Assembly: GCA_964580675.1 (NCBI GenBank)
Contig: CAZOLI010000005.1
Location: 62,001-126,000 of the forward strand
Reading direction: 5' to 3'
DNA: 64,000 nucleotides
Source of the DNA: CAZOLI01 sp964580675
Lineage (GTDB): Bacteria; Planctomycetota; MHYJ01; CAYXQY01
The stretch's first letter is position 1; every line of letters starts with the position of its first letter. Below the pieces are notes generated by a model. The model searched no databases. It had not been told where the DNA came from and worked only from the letters and a program-made list of their open reading frames with translations. The translations under genes and the position numbers were made by a program. Of this stretch, positions 52,920 through 61,577 are shown one piece after another.

Positions 52920-54290
52920 TTATTCATTCGAGGAGCTGTCTTCCGAATCACTCTGACCACTCTGTTCTTTATCGCTCCCGGATTCGGAGCGGTCCTCGGC
53001 CTGTTCCTGATCCCCCGACATCCCGGGTGACGAACCTATTTCCAGTTCAAGTTCCTTTCGTTCACCATCGCGAATGATTTCAACCATCACCCTTCGACCG
53101 GGTTCCGAACGAAACACCATTTTCTGTAACGTTCCAATACTGTTTATCGGTTTGTCATTAAACCGGACAAGGACGTCTCCTGGTTTTAACCCGCTTTTTC
53201 TTGCGGTTCCCCCTTTCTTCGTGTCCTGTATACGAAGACCGACCCCCTTGTCGAGACCGAGTTTTCTCCGTTCACTGAAAAACAGGTTCTTAACGCTTAC
53301 ACCGATCCAGCCCCGGTCCACGGACCCGTCCTCAATTAACTCGTCCGTAACAAATTTAACCGTATCCACGGGAAGCGCAAAATGAATTCCTTCGGGGGTG
53401 ACCTGACCGCCTCCAGAGGGCCGATTTCCCTGACGGCGTCGGCTGCGATTCTTCATTTGTTCAAGAATTCTGCTTAGCTTTTTGAGCTTCTCCGATTTTC
53501 CTTCTTTATCCCCTCCATCTTCCTGGTTCTCGTCCGCTTCATCATCCTCCGGCGTCCCGATCCGAACAATTTTTTTCATAAGATCCGAAAACGGTCCCGG
53601 TCCAGACCGCCTCTGGTAGGTCCCGGTGATCACGCCGATCAACTTTCCGTTCGTGTTCATAACGAGTCCTCCCTGATCCCCGGGATTCACGGGTGCGGTC
53701 ATCTGAATCAGGTTCGAATAAGACGTGCCATCCTGCATTACTGTTCTCCCCAGACCGGATATGATCCCCTGTCCAACCGTTCCTTCAAATCCAAAGGCAT
53801 TGCCCATCGTCACCACAACAGATCCGGTCCGCAGGGAATCACGTTCCGAAAACTCAACCGGCGCCAATTCCTGGTCCTTGACCCGAACGACCGCCAGATT
53901 TGTGTGGCGATCAGTTCCCACAATCTCCGCTCTGTAAACGGATTTCTCTGATCGGACAATGATTTGACTTGCCCTCTTGAGGGGGTCGGCCACCGTGACC
54001 ACGTAGCCTCCTTTTCGTATAACGACCCCGGAAAAGGACGTGCTAAATTTTCTTATTTGATTTGTTTTGGGAGTGGTGATCTGTTTTCTTGCCGTGATGG
54101 ACACCGTATGTTTCCGTCCGGTTTCGGCAAGATTCTGCAGCTCCCCCTCCATTTTTTGCAGAATCCCCTTCTCGTCCTCCGTGCCGGAATCCTCCTGTGC
54201 AACAACGGAGGTCTGAACGACATACAGGCCAAACAGAATTAGAACCAGCACAAACGAAAAAAACCTGTTCCGAAAGTTAATCTTTGGCAT
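52920..54290 (-). CDS. HtrA/DegP-like protein with dead catalytic triad, plus PDZ
   Basis: 456 aa from MPKINFRNRF (a TTG start 15 bases upstream is possible). Signal peptide or anchor at 10-30. The chymotrypsin-like fold is clear (SFSGVVIRKGGYVVTVADPL; MGNAFGFEGTVGQGIISGLG), and one PDZ lies at about 325-420 (GTARKSGLKPGDVLVRFNDK). But the catalytic His position is Asp102 (TVAD for TNxH), the Asp position is Asn131 (HTNLAV), and the Ser position is Gln206 (GDQGG for GNSGG). An acidic insert (about 245-300) splits the barrel. Very likely no protease activity; a sensor or chaperone role is inference. Confidence 0.9.
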   Translation of the reverse strand: MPKINFRNRFFSFVLVLILFGLYVVQTSVVAQEDSGTEDEKGILQKMEGELQNLAETGRKHTVSITARKQITTPKTNQIRKFSTSFSGVVIRKGGYVVTVADPLKRASQIIVRSEKSVYRAEIVGTDRHTNLAVVRVKDQELAPVEFSERDSLRTGSVVVTMGNAFGFEGTVGQGIISGLGRTVMQDGTSYSNLIQMTAPVNPGDQGGLVMNTNGKLIGVITGTYQRRSGPGPFSDLMKKIVRIGTPEDDEADENQEDGGDKEGKSEKLKKLSRILEQMKNRSRRRQGNRPSGGGQVTPEGIHFALPVDTVKFVTDELIEDGSVDRGWIGVSVKNLFFSERRKLGLDKGVGLRIQDTKKGGTARKSGLKPGDVLVRFNDKPINSIGTLQKMVFRSEPGRRVMVEIIRDGERKELELEIGSSPGMSGDQEQAEDRSESGSDKEQSGQSDSEDSSSNE

Positions 54291-54313
54291 GAACGAGTGA
54301 GGCAAAATGCGGA

Positions 54314-55402
54314 TTAAAAATCAACCGAGGCTTCCTGTCCGGGTCCCCGGTCACTTCGATCCTGCGCCCAATTCATGGAACGTCCCTGACCAAGGGAAAA
54401 CGTTGTCTCTTCGTTGGACGGAACGGAAAACTCGCGGATGCTGTGCGAGGAAAGCTTTTTAAGCTGTTGTTTGTATTCCTCGGAGATCATGTCGGTATCG
54501 GTCCCGACCGCCTTTTTCGAAATCTTTTTGACTTTTCGCCGTTCCGGTGTGTTCTTCTCGGAACCCTTTTCTTCCCCTTCTTCTCCTTTTTCCGCGATTT
54601 TGTTTTCGTCCAATTCTCCTTCCGTCACTTCGTTTTCTCCTTTTTCTCTCTCCTCGATAGTCCCTGCCTGTTCGACGGATCCATCCTTCTCCGTCCGATC
54701 ATTTTCAACGGTCGGTTCCGGGGATTCACCCTGATTTGTGACACCGGATCCGGAAAACACATACCAGCCCCCCAAACCGGCAATCACTGTGACAAGAAGA
54801 ACGGCAGCCGCCTGAGCAAACCGGCTCGAGGCAACGGTGGTTGATCCTGAATCGTCCGTTTTCTTCCCATGCTCTTCTCCGGGTCCTGGTTCGACACGAA
54901 GTCGAGCTTCCAGTTCTCTGTTAAAATCATCCCAGTAAGAGTCGTCGGCTTCATCCGGTTTGAGATGGGAGAGCACGTCCCGGGCTTCCTGATGTTCAGA
55001 CAGGAGGTTCGAACAGGACGAACAATCTTCCAGGTGACTCCGGAGAAAGCTTACGTCGGACGCGTTCTCCAGGTCTCTTCCAGCATAAAGCGGTATAAGC
55101 TGTTCGGCCCGTTCACAGCCCTCGTTCTGGGCGGCCCAGCCTGAGACATCCCGTTCCAAACCCGGGGTCTCCACCTTCAGACGGACGTCGAGCTCCCGGT
55201 TAAAATCTTCCCAGTACGCCCGGTCCGACTCTTCGGGCACGAACGCGGACAGGGTTTGACGAACGTCACGGTACTCCTCGAGACGCTCCGAACAGTCGGA
55301 ACAGTTCGATAGATGATCTTCAAGCGCCTGTTCGTCCCTGTCGTTTGCAAGGTCATTTCCCGCGTGGAGAGGGATCAAGTTTTTTGCTTTTTCACACTTC
55401 AT
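54314..55402 (-). CDS. transmembrane anti-sigma factor with two tandem zinc (ZAS-like) domains
   Basis: 362 aa from MKCEKAKNLI (AAAGGAAA upstream). Two copies of an 85-95-aa unit: Cys3, His30, Cys34, Cys37 then YWEDFNRELDVRLKVE; and Cys96, His123, Cys127, Cys130 then YWDDFNRELEARLRVE. Both have the H-x3-C-x2-C of zinc-binding anti-sigma domains. One membrane helix (about 196-217) and a 140-residue Glu/Lys-rich outer tail follow, ending -Ser-Val-Asp-Phe. It begins 11 bases after the ECF sigma gene, its presumed partner. Confidence 0.9.
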   Translation of the reverse strand: MKCEKAKNLIPLHAGNDLANDRDEQALEDHLSNCSDCSERLEEYRDVRQTLSAFVPEESDRAYWEDFNRELDVRLKVETPGLERDVSGWAAQNEGCERAEQLIPLYAGRDLENASDVSFLRSHLEDCSSCSNLLSEHQEARDVLSHLKPDEADDSYWDDFNRELEARLRVEPGPGEEHGKKTDDSGSTTVASSRFAQAAAVLLVTVIAGLGGWYVFSGSGVTNQGESPEPTVENDRTEKDGSVEQAGTIEEREKGENEVTEGELDENKIAEKGEEGEEKGSEKNTPERRKVKKISKKAVGTDTDMISEEYKQQLKKLSSHSIREFSVPSNEETTFSLGQGRSMNWAQDRSDRGPGQEASVDF

Positions 55403-55413
55403 AACGTTTCCTT

Positions 55414-55989
55414 TTATTTTTTGCCATCCATGATCGGATTTTCCTCTTCGTCTCGCATTTCCTCCCACTGCTCCTTGAACAACTCCCTTGCACGGTGCAC
55501 CCGCCATCTGGTGGTGCCCGGTTTACAATCAATTACTTCGGCTATGTCTTTACAATCCATTCCTTCAATGTCTCGCAACGTTAAAACAACTCGGTACTTC
55601 TCCGGCAACTCTTCAAGCACCCGGTGAACTTCTTCCTGAAGTTCCCGGTTATGTGCGTCCTGATCCGGATGTCTTCGCTCGTCTTCCGGATTCGCAATGT
55701 CGTCGATCGAACACTTCGAGTACCTGCCATTTTTGCGCAACCAGTCTATGCAAAGATTTTTGACAATCGTACAGAGCCAGGTGTAAAAGTTGCGGTCCAG
55801 GTCAAACGTGTCAAGAGATCTATACACCCGAACAAATGCTTCCTGAACGATGTCTCTCGCCACTTCCTCGTTTCCGACGTTACCATATGCCACCCAGTAT
55901 ACCCGTTCCTCGTAATGCTCAACCAGCTTTCGGAATGCCTCTTCATCTCCGTCAAGACATTTCCGAATCGTTTCGGTCTCATTTTCCAT
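55414..55989 (-). CDS. ECF-type RNA polymerase sigma factor
   Basis: 191 aa from MENETETIRKCL (GGAAA upstream; an ATG at 56016 is the other option and would overlap the proposed -10 box). Region 2: FRKLVEHYEERVYWVAYGNV, DIVQEAFVRVYRSLDTFD, FYTWLCTIVKNLCIDWLRK. Region 4: LEELPEKYRVVLTLRDIEGM then DCKDIAEVIDCKPGTTRWRV. Typical group 4 sigma factor, most likely held by the anti-sigma factor encoded next. Confidence 0.95.
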   Translation of the reverse strand: MENETETIRKCLDGDEEAFRKLVEHYEERVYWVAYGNVGNEEVARDIVQEAFVRVYRSLDTFDLDRNFYTWLCTIVKNLCIDWLRKNGRYSKCSIDDIANPEDERRHPDQDAHNRELQEEVHRVLEELPEKYRVVLTLRDIEGMDCKDIAEVIDCKPGTTRWRVHRARELFKEQWEEMRDEEENPIMDGKK

Positions 55990-56008
55990 GAACGATTTCC
56001 GGACCGTA

Positions 56009-56036
56009 AAAGACAACCAGAAGACCGGGTGGTTCC
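56009..56036 (-). promoter_or_regulatory. ECF-type promoter candidate before the sigma gene
   Basis: GGAACC (56031-56036), 16 bases, GTCTTT (56009-56014). The GGAAC -35 is the general ECF signature. A start near 56002 would leave a 13-base leader containing the ribosome-binding site. A matching site lies before the scaffold gene at 59774-59801, suggesting autoregulation. Confidence 0.45.
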
Positions 56037-56121
56037 GGTTTTCGGCAAATTTTCAAACAAAAACATCAACGACATATTGTATTTACCTTTTTTGAAAAAT
56101 TCCAACTTTTCCGGACCTGTG

Positions 56122-59100
56122 TTAATCCGATTCCCCCCCCCGTTTTCGATTTTGATCCGACTGTCCCATTCGCTTTTCCAGCTTTTTCACTCTGCTCCGA
56201 AGGTTCTTTAACCGATCTTTGATCTGCTCCTCTCTCTTCCTGTGATCCTGACACAATTTTTTGAGCTTCTTGATCTTCCACCCCCCCCTGCGATGGGCCA
56301 TTTTCTTGATTCTGTTCCGGACGACTTTTTTCACCTGTTTTTTCACCTGTTTTTTCACCGCTCCAACCACATTTCCGTTGTTGTTTCTCCTGATCTGGCG
56401 GTAAATAGGCTCAATATTTTGCTCCATCCATTTTGCAATTTCTACCGGATCCACGGGGTATCGAAAAAGAATATTATCGTCCTCGTCCACCAGTGCAACG
56501 TGGATCTCCCGATCCCCGCTTCCCTGTTTCACCATCTTCGCAAGACGAAGAGCTTGATCAAATGGGGTATTCTCGGCATCCGACAGTTCCTTTTCCTCAT
56601 TCGGCTCCGAGGCTCCGGATTGATCGTCCTCCTTCTCCTCATCCCCCTTCTTCTCCTCAAATTCTTTCCGGGCACCAACGTTGACGGACACTTTTTTCTC
56701 GCTATTTCCCCTCCGAACCCGGAACGTTACTCTGTCTCCCGGACTCAGCTGTTGATACACCTCATACGCTTCATCACGATTTCGAACCCTCTTTCCGTTG
56801 ATGGACAGAACGAGATCTCCTTTTTTCAAACCGGAGCGGTCCGCCGGTGAACCCTCAACAACCTTTGTAACGAGGAGACCCTCACCGGCCGGATCATTTT
56901 CCGGTTTAAACCCGATAAACGGTTCCTCACCATCCCCCTCGTTTAACGCGGATGAGTTGTTTGACTCCGGGGCGTCCTCGTTCTGTTTTTCCTTCGTGCC
57001 GGATTCACGTTCGTCGGTATCCCCGTCGTTTTCCTCCTCTTTTTCCGGAAGAATTCCCTGTTGTTCCAACCGCTTTTTCGCACGTTCAAGAATCTGCGGG
57101 GGGATTTCATCCCGTCCCAGTTTCTCTTTAATTTTCTTCTTAACCTGTTTCAGTATTCGTTCACGTCGACTCAGGGATTGTCCCTCTTCATTCTCCTCTC
57201 CGGATTGATTGGACTCTTCGGCACGGGTGTTCTCCCGGTTTTCGGTTGATCCGTCTTCGTTTTCCGTTTGATCGTTCTGATTTTCCCTATCCCGTTCCTT
57301 CTGATTTTCGTAATCGGAACGTGCAGCTGCTTTCAGGGTTATTTCTTTCTTCCAGCCGTTTCGTTCAACAAGGAGCTTCACCTGATCACCGGGAGATATT
57401 TTACCGTACACACGACGCGCCTGTTTCATTGATGTGATTTTTGTTCCGTTCAGCGCTTTTATGACGTCTCCCTTTTTCAATCCGGCACGGTCGGCGGGTG
57501 TTCCGGAAACCACATCGGCAATCCGGAGACCGTTTCCGTCCGGATTTTTCTCCGGTGAAAATCCAAGATACGGTTCACCGTTTTCGGTACCGGCCGATTC
57601 GGAATTCGCGTCTCCCCGGGAAGCTTCATCGTTCTCGGCACCACTGGAATCGTTTTCAGCAGATTCGCCGTCTTCTTTTAGAAGAGGTGTAATCTTTTTC
57701 CTGAAGAACGATTTTGGTCGATAACCACGAACCACCTCGCGAACGACCCCCTTCCGATCGATAATGAAGGTGGTGGGATATGCCCTTACGTTTTGAAGAA
57801 CGTCCGGCAGATCCCCACTTGACTCCAGGAGAAGCGGGTACGGCACATTCTTCTTTTCGCCGAACCGCTTTACTTTCTCTTCGGCCTCATCGCTGGTTCC
57901 CAGAATCGTAAGCCCCTCATCCGAATACTCGTTGTACAGGTCCACAAAATGCGGAATTTCTTTTCTGCAGGGGCCGCACCAGGTACGCCAAACATCAATG
58001 ATCACGACCTGTCCACGGTAATCCGAAAGGGTGTGGTAATCATTCGAACCGGCTTCTTTCAGCTTGAAGTCCGGCATCTCATGCCCGGTTGCCTCCTGGG
58101 GAGACGAAACAGCATTCTGATCATTTTCGTCGCCTTGCTCCTTATTTGCCCCGCTGCGGTCGTTCTGCGGTTCCTCTCCTTCCTCTTCATCCTTTTGTCC
58201 GGGGCGGCGAGGACGCTGTCGGTTCCGCTGGTATTCTGACCGGCTGGTAAGCGTCACGGTAAATTGTTTTTCATTTCCGTTTCGGTTTACGGTCAACTTC
58301 ACACGGTCTCCGGGATTCCGGGATCGGATGGATTGCACGAGGGCCTGACGGCCGCCGATCCGATCCCCACCGAATTTCTTGATCACGTCACCTGTTTCCA
58401 GTCCGGCTTCGGCCGCAGGTGTGCCCGGAATAACGCGACCAACTTTCACGCCGGTATCGGGCTGGGTCTGTGCGAGACCGATGCCCAGAAAGGGTCTCCC
58501 GGAAGCTGCTTCTTCATTTTCCTCATCTGACTCATCTTTGGAATCCTCCGTTTCGGGTTTGCCCTCGCCTCTGGTGGATTCCTTCTCCTTCTGTTCCTGA
58601 AGGAGGTTTTCGAGCTTCTCCGTTTCTTTGCGGGAGAGGTCGTCACGAAACTGCTCCCAGAATTTGCGGAGCTGTTTCTTCATCTCTTCGAAGGACCTGT
58701 TCGAGTCTTCCGGCATCTCCGGCGGGGTAATATCCTTCAGATTCTGGGAAAGTTTCTTAAACTGCTTCAGGGTTTCCTTCATCATCTCTTCCATTTCCCG
58801 GGTTTGATTTTGAGACCATTCCCGCCACTTTTTCATGAACTTCCGGAATTCCTCACGGTTTTCCAGTGCGGGTTCTTCCGGAAACTGATCATCAAGCTTC
58901 TTCCGGAACGACCGGAGGTTTTTCTCGAGGTCTTTCAGATAATCCTCCATCTGATCAATACCGGGAAATGATTTCGGGGAGCGACCGAAATCACCGCCTC
59001 CGTCTTCTCCCTCTTTTTTCCGTTCGGGTTTCTCCTGCTTGAGGAACTCCTTCATCTTCTTCCGAAGCTCCTCCGGATCAGCGCCTTCGCGATCTTCCGG

Positions 59101-59733
59101 TTCACCGGGTTTCTTCTTCCGGTCCTCCGAACGATTCTTCCGAAGCTTCTTCAGGTATTTCTCCATTTTGTTCCGCAGTTCCTCATCCGTCCGGTCTTCC
59201 TTTTCTTCGGCGTCCTGTTTGTCCGTCTTCTGTTCATCCTGTCCCTGTTCTTCCTGTCCCGCACCATCCTGATTATTCGTCCCGGAATCTCCAGACTCCT
59301 CCGTCGAGGAGGACCGTCCAGTACGGGAACCCAGCTTCAGGGAAACGGTCTTCCGATCCCCATCCCGGAGAACGACGAAGCTGATTGCGCTGCCCGGATT
59401 TTTGTTTGAAAGTACCTTCCGCAAATCGGCGACGGATTCCAGTTTGTTTCCGTCGGCTTTCAGAAGAATATCAAATTTCTGAAGCCCTCCCTTCGAAGCG
59501 GGAGATTCATCAACCACCTGCTGAACAACAACGCCACTGTCTTCTTCAATATCGAGGACTTCCTGTATCTGTTCCGACAATTCACCGGGTCGAATGCCGA
59601 GGTAGGCCTTTTCCTGACGTTCGGCGTTTTCTCCCTGACCATCCTGGGCGGTAACAGCGGGGGTTACCATCATCAGCCCAAGAAGGACAATCGGTATGGC
59701 AAAAATGGCTTTCTTTCTCATTGTTTTTTTCAT
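56122..59733 (-). CDS. exported scaffold with four PDZ domains and a TlpA-like thioredoxin domain
   Basis: 1203 aa from MKKTMRKKAI (ATG at 59721 also possible; the long frame upstream to 60255 overlaps the divergent dehydrogenase and is rejected). Order: signal peptide 1-29; PDZ 1 43-135; acidic linker; coiled-coil 260-385; PDZ 2 412-498; thioredoxin-like domain 548-685 with active site WCGPC (585-589) and cis-Pro in AYPTTFI; PDZ 3 718-803; helical segment 855-895; PDZ 4 936-1020; a small domain (GDREIHVALVDEDDNILFRY) and a very basic coiled C-terminus. PDZ units share GTPADRAGLKKGD-type cores. Probably a periplasmic redox-capable hub. Lies 132 bases upstream of the sigma gene. Confidence 0.9.
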   Translation of the reverse strand: MKKTMRKKAIFAIPIVLLGLMMVTPAVTAQDGQGENAERQEKAYLGIRPGELSEQIQEVLDIEEDSGVVVQQVVDESPASKGGLQKFDILLKADGNKLESVADLRKVLSNKNPGSAISFVVLRDGDRKTVSLKLGSRTGRSSSTEESGDSGTNNQDGAGQEEQGQDEQKTDKQDAEEKEDRTDEELRNKMEKYLKKLRKNRSEDRKKKPGEPEDREGADPEELRKKMKEFLKQEKPERKKEGEDGGGDFGRSPKSFPGIDQMEDYLKDLEKNLRSFRKKLDDQFPEEPALENREEFRKFMKKWREWSQNQTREMEEMMKETLKQFKKLSQNLKDITPPEMPEDSNRSFEEMKKQLRKFWEQFRDDLSRKETEKLENLLQEQKEKESTRGEGKPETEDSKDESDEENEEAASGRPFLGIGLAQTQPDTGVKVGRVIPGTPAAEAGLETGDVIKKFGGDRIGGRQALVQSIRSRNPGDRVKLTVNRNGNEKQFTVTLTSRSEYQRNRQRPRRPGQKDEEEGEEPQNDRSGANKEQGDENDQNAVSSPQEATGHEMPDFKLKEAGSNDYHTLSDYRGQVVIIDVWRTWCGPCRKEIPHFVDLYNEYSDEGLTILGTSDEAEEKVKRFGEKKNVPYPLLLESSGDLPDVLQNVRAYPTTFIIDRKGVVREVVRGYRPKSFFRKKITPLLKEDGESAENDSSGAENDEASRGDANSESAGTENGEPYLGFSPEKNPDGNGLRIADVVSGTPADRAGLKKGDVIKALNGTKITSMKQARRVYGKISPGDQVKLLVERNGWKKEITLKAAARSDYENQKERDRENQNDQTENEDGSTENRENTRAEESNQSGEENEEGQSLSRRERILKQVKKKIKEKLGRDEIPPQILERAKKRLEQQGILPEKEEENDGDTDERESGTKEKQNEDAPESNNSSALNEGDGEEPFIGFKPENDPAGEGLLVTKVVEGSPADRSGLKKGDLVLSINGKRVRNRDEAYEVYQQLSPGDRVTFRVRRGNSEKKVSVNVGARKEFEEKKGDEEKEDDQSGASEPNEEKELSDAENTPFDQALRLAKMVKQGSGDREIHVALVDEDDNILFRYPVDPVEIAKWMEQNIEPIYRQIRRNNNGNVVGAVKKQVKKQVKKVVRNRIKKMAHRRGGWKIKKLKKLCQDHRKREEQIKDRLKNLRSRVKKLEKRMGQSDQNRKRGGESD

Positions 59734-59773
59734 CTTGCTCAATTTTATTGCGTGACAATCTCCAGAACCAACA

Positions 59774-59801
59774 AAAGCCCGCATGAGTACGGATGAGTTC
59801 C
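59774..59801 (-). promoter_or_regulatory. ECF-type promoter candidate before the PDZ/thioredoxin gene
   Basis: GGAACT (59796-59801), 16 bases, GGCTTT (59774-59779), the same form as the site at 56009-56036. A start near 59766 gives a leader of about 33 bases. It overlaps one arm of the inverted repeat at 59774-59826. Confidence 0.4.
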
Positions 59802-59826
59802 TCATTTCATCCGAATGCGGGGCTTT
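59774..59826. repeat. long imperfect inverted repeat in the divergent promoter region
   Basis: Outer arms AAAGCCCGCAT and ATGCGGGGCTTT (11 bp with one bulged base) enclose inner arms GGATGA and TCATCC. On the minus strand the structure is followed by TTTTG, so it could act as an attenuator; in DNA it could be an operator. A perfect TATAAT (59843-59848, minus) lies just upstream. The 264-base gap 59734-59997 has no gene. Confidence 0.55.
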
Positions 59827-59997
59827 CTCCACAACTTCAATTATTATACGATAACAAAGTGGTTGCGTTTGGTCAAAATTCATTTTGGAAGAGGCATCTA
59901 CCAGAAAAATTCGGTGGTATTCCGGGATAAGGGGTTTACCACCCGACAATTCCCTCAATTCCCCTTTTCTATTTACATTTATTAATAAAGAACGGCC

Positions 59998-61524
59998 ATG
60001 AGTAAATACGTTGAGTTTTCGGCGGAAGAAGACGGAATTTGTTTTCATGGTTCCTGGCGGGAAGGTTCCGGGAATGAAATCGTCTCTCGATCCCCTATTG
60101 ACGGAAAAGAGCTTGTACGGGTCCGTGAAATCGATCGTGATAGTTATGACCGGATGGTTTCTTCGGCTCAGGAAGTGTTTGAGGAGTGGGCGTCCGTTCC
60201 CGCTCCGGACCGGGGGAAAGTGATCCGGAAACTCGGGAATGCCCTTCGAGAGCACAAGGAGGAACTCGGGGAATTAATTGCCCGGGAAAACGGAAAAATT
60301 ATTGAGGAAGGTCGTGGAGAAGTTCAGGAGGCCATTGACATAGCGGAATTTGCCGTTGGTCTCTCACGACAGCTTTACGGGAAAACAACACACAGCGAAC
60401 GACCCGACCACCGTCTCTACGAACAGTGGCACCCCCTCGGGGTTAACGCCTTCATCACGGCCTTTAACTTTCCCGTCGCGGTCTGGTCCTGGAACGCCAT
60501 GATCTCGGCAGTATGTGGGAACACAATGATCTGGAAGCCAAGCTCAAAAACCCCCCTCTGTGCAATTGCCGTTCAACGAATCTGTAACGACGTGTTCGAG
60601 GAAGCAGGGTATCCGGGCGTTATGAACATGGCCATTGGTTCCGGCTCAACGTACGGCAACTGGATTGCCGAGGACGAACGGATTCCGCTCGTTTCAGCAA
60701 CCGGATCCTGCCGGATGGGAAAAAAGGTGTCCGAAAAAGTAAACGCACGGCTCGGGAGAACCATTCTTGAACTCGGCGGGAACAACGGCGTAATCGTGGC
60801 ACCGTCGGCCGACATGGACCTGGCAACGCGTTCGATCGTCTTTGGTGCGGTTGGAACAGCAGGTCAGCGATGTACGACCACCCGCAGGTTAATTGTTCAT
60901 GAATCCGTTCGGGAAGAATTGACGGATCGTCTGTTAAATGCATATAAACAGGTAACCATTGGAGACCCACTTGACGATGATACATTGATGGGGCCTCTCA
61001 TCGACGAGCAGGCGGTGGAGGAGATGCAGGAAGCCCTTGACACCGCAGGGGAACATGGAGCCGAAGTGATTTATGGGGGAGATGTGCTTGATGAGGAACC
61101 GTACAAAGCGGGACACTACGTTACGCCCGCACTGGTCAACACGGATCCGGACATGCCGCTCGTTCGGGAGGAAACCTTCGCACCAATACTTTATATCATG
61201 GGATACCGGGACTTCGAGGAGGCCATACGAATCCATAACGACGTTCCACAGGGACTCTCCTCGGCCCTCTATACCACGGATCTCCAGGAGGCCGAGTACT
61301 TTCTCAGCGAGCGTGGTTCCGATTGTGGAATCGCAAACATAAACGCGGGAACGAGCGGAGCTGAGATTGGCATGGCCTTCGGCGGGGAAAAAGAAACCGG
61401 CGGCGGACGAGAAGCCGGAAGTGACTCGTGGAAATATTACATGAGACGACAGACAAACACGATCAACTGGGGGGACGATCTTCCGCTGTCCCAGGGAATA
61501 GAATTTGACATCGACCAGGAATAA
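59998..61524 (+). CDS. ALDH7-type aldehyde dehydrogenase (aminoadipate semialdehyde dehydrogenase-like)
   Basis: 508 aa NAD-dependent dehydrogenase. Catalytic Cys292 in GTAGQRCTTTRRL, Glu in ILELGGNNGVIV, and ITAFNFPVAVWSWN. The C-terminal FGGEKETGGGREAGSDSWKY then YMRRQTNTINW is characteristic of the antiquitin/ALDH7 group, which oxidises L-alpha-aminoadipic semialdehyde in lysine breakdown and betaine aldehyde in some hosts. Substrate here is inferred from family only. Divergent from the PDZ scaffold gene. Confidence 0.93.
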   Translation: MSKYVEFSAEEDGICFHGSWREGSGNEIVSRSPIDGKELVRVREIDRDSYDRMVSSAQEVFEEWASVPAPDRGKVIRKLGNALREHKEELGELIARENGKIIEEGRGEVQEAIDIAEFAVGLSRQLYGKTTHSERPDHRLYEQWHPLGVNAFITAFNFPVAVWSWNAMISAVCGNTMIWKPSSKTPLCAIAVQRICNDVFEEAGYPGVMNMAIGSGSTYGNWIAEDERIPLVSATGSCRMGKKVSEKVNARLGRTILELGGNNGVIVAPSADMDLATRSIVFGAVGTAGQRCTTTRRLIVHESVREELTDRLLNAYKQVTIGDPLDDDTLMGPLIDEQAVEEMQEALDTAGEHGAEVIYGGDVLDEEPYKAGHYVTPALVNTDPDMPLVREETFAPILYIMGYRDFEEAIRIHNDVPQGLSSALYTTDLQEAEYFLSERGSDCGIANINAGTSGAEIGMAFGGEKETGGGREAGSDSWKYYMRRQTNTINWGDDLPLSQGIEFDIDQE

Positions 61525-61577
61525 GTTCGCCTGATTCACTATCTCATTTCTTCTTTCGAACCTCCGGAGGAATACCA

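Noticed and set aside
59998..60255. N-terminal extension of the PDZ/thioredoxin gene into the dehydrogenase gene
   Set aside because: It would precede a perfectly good signal peptide and overlap a certain gene on the other strand.
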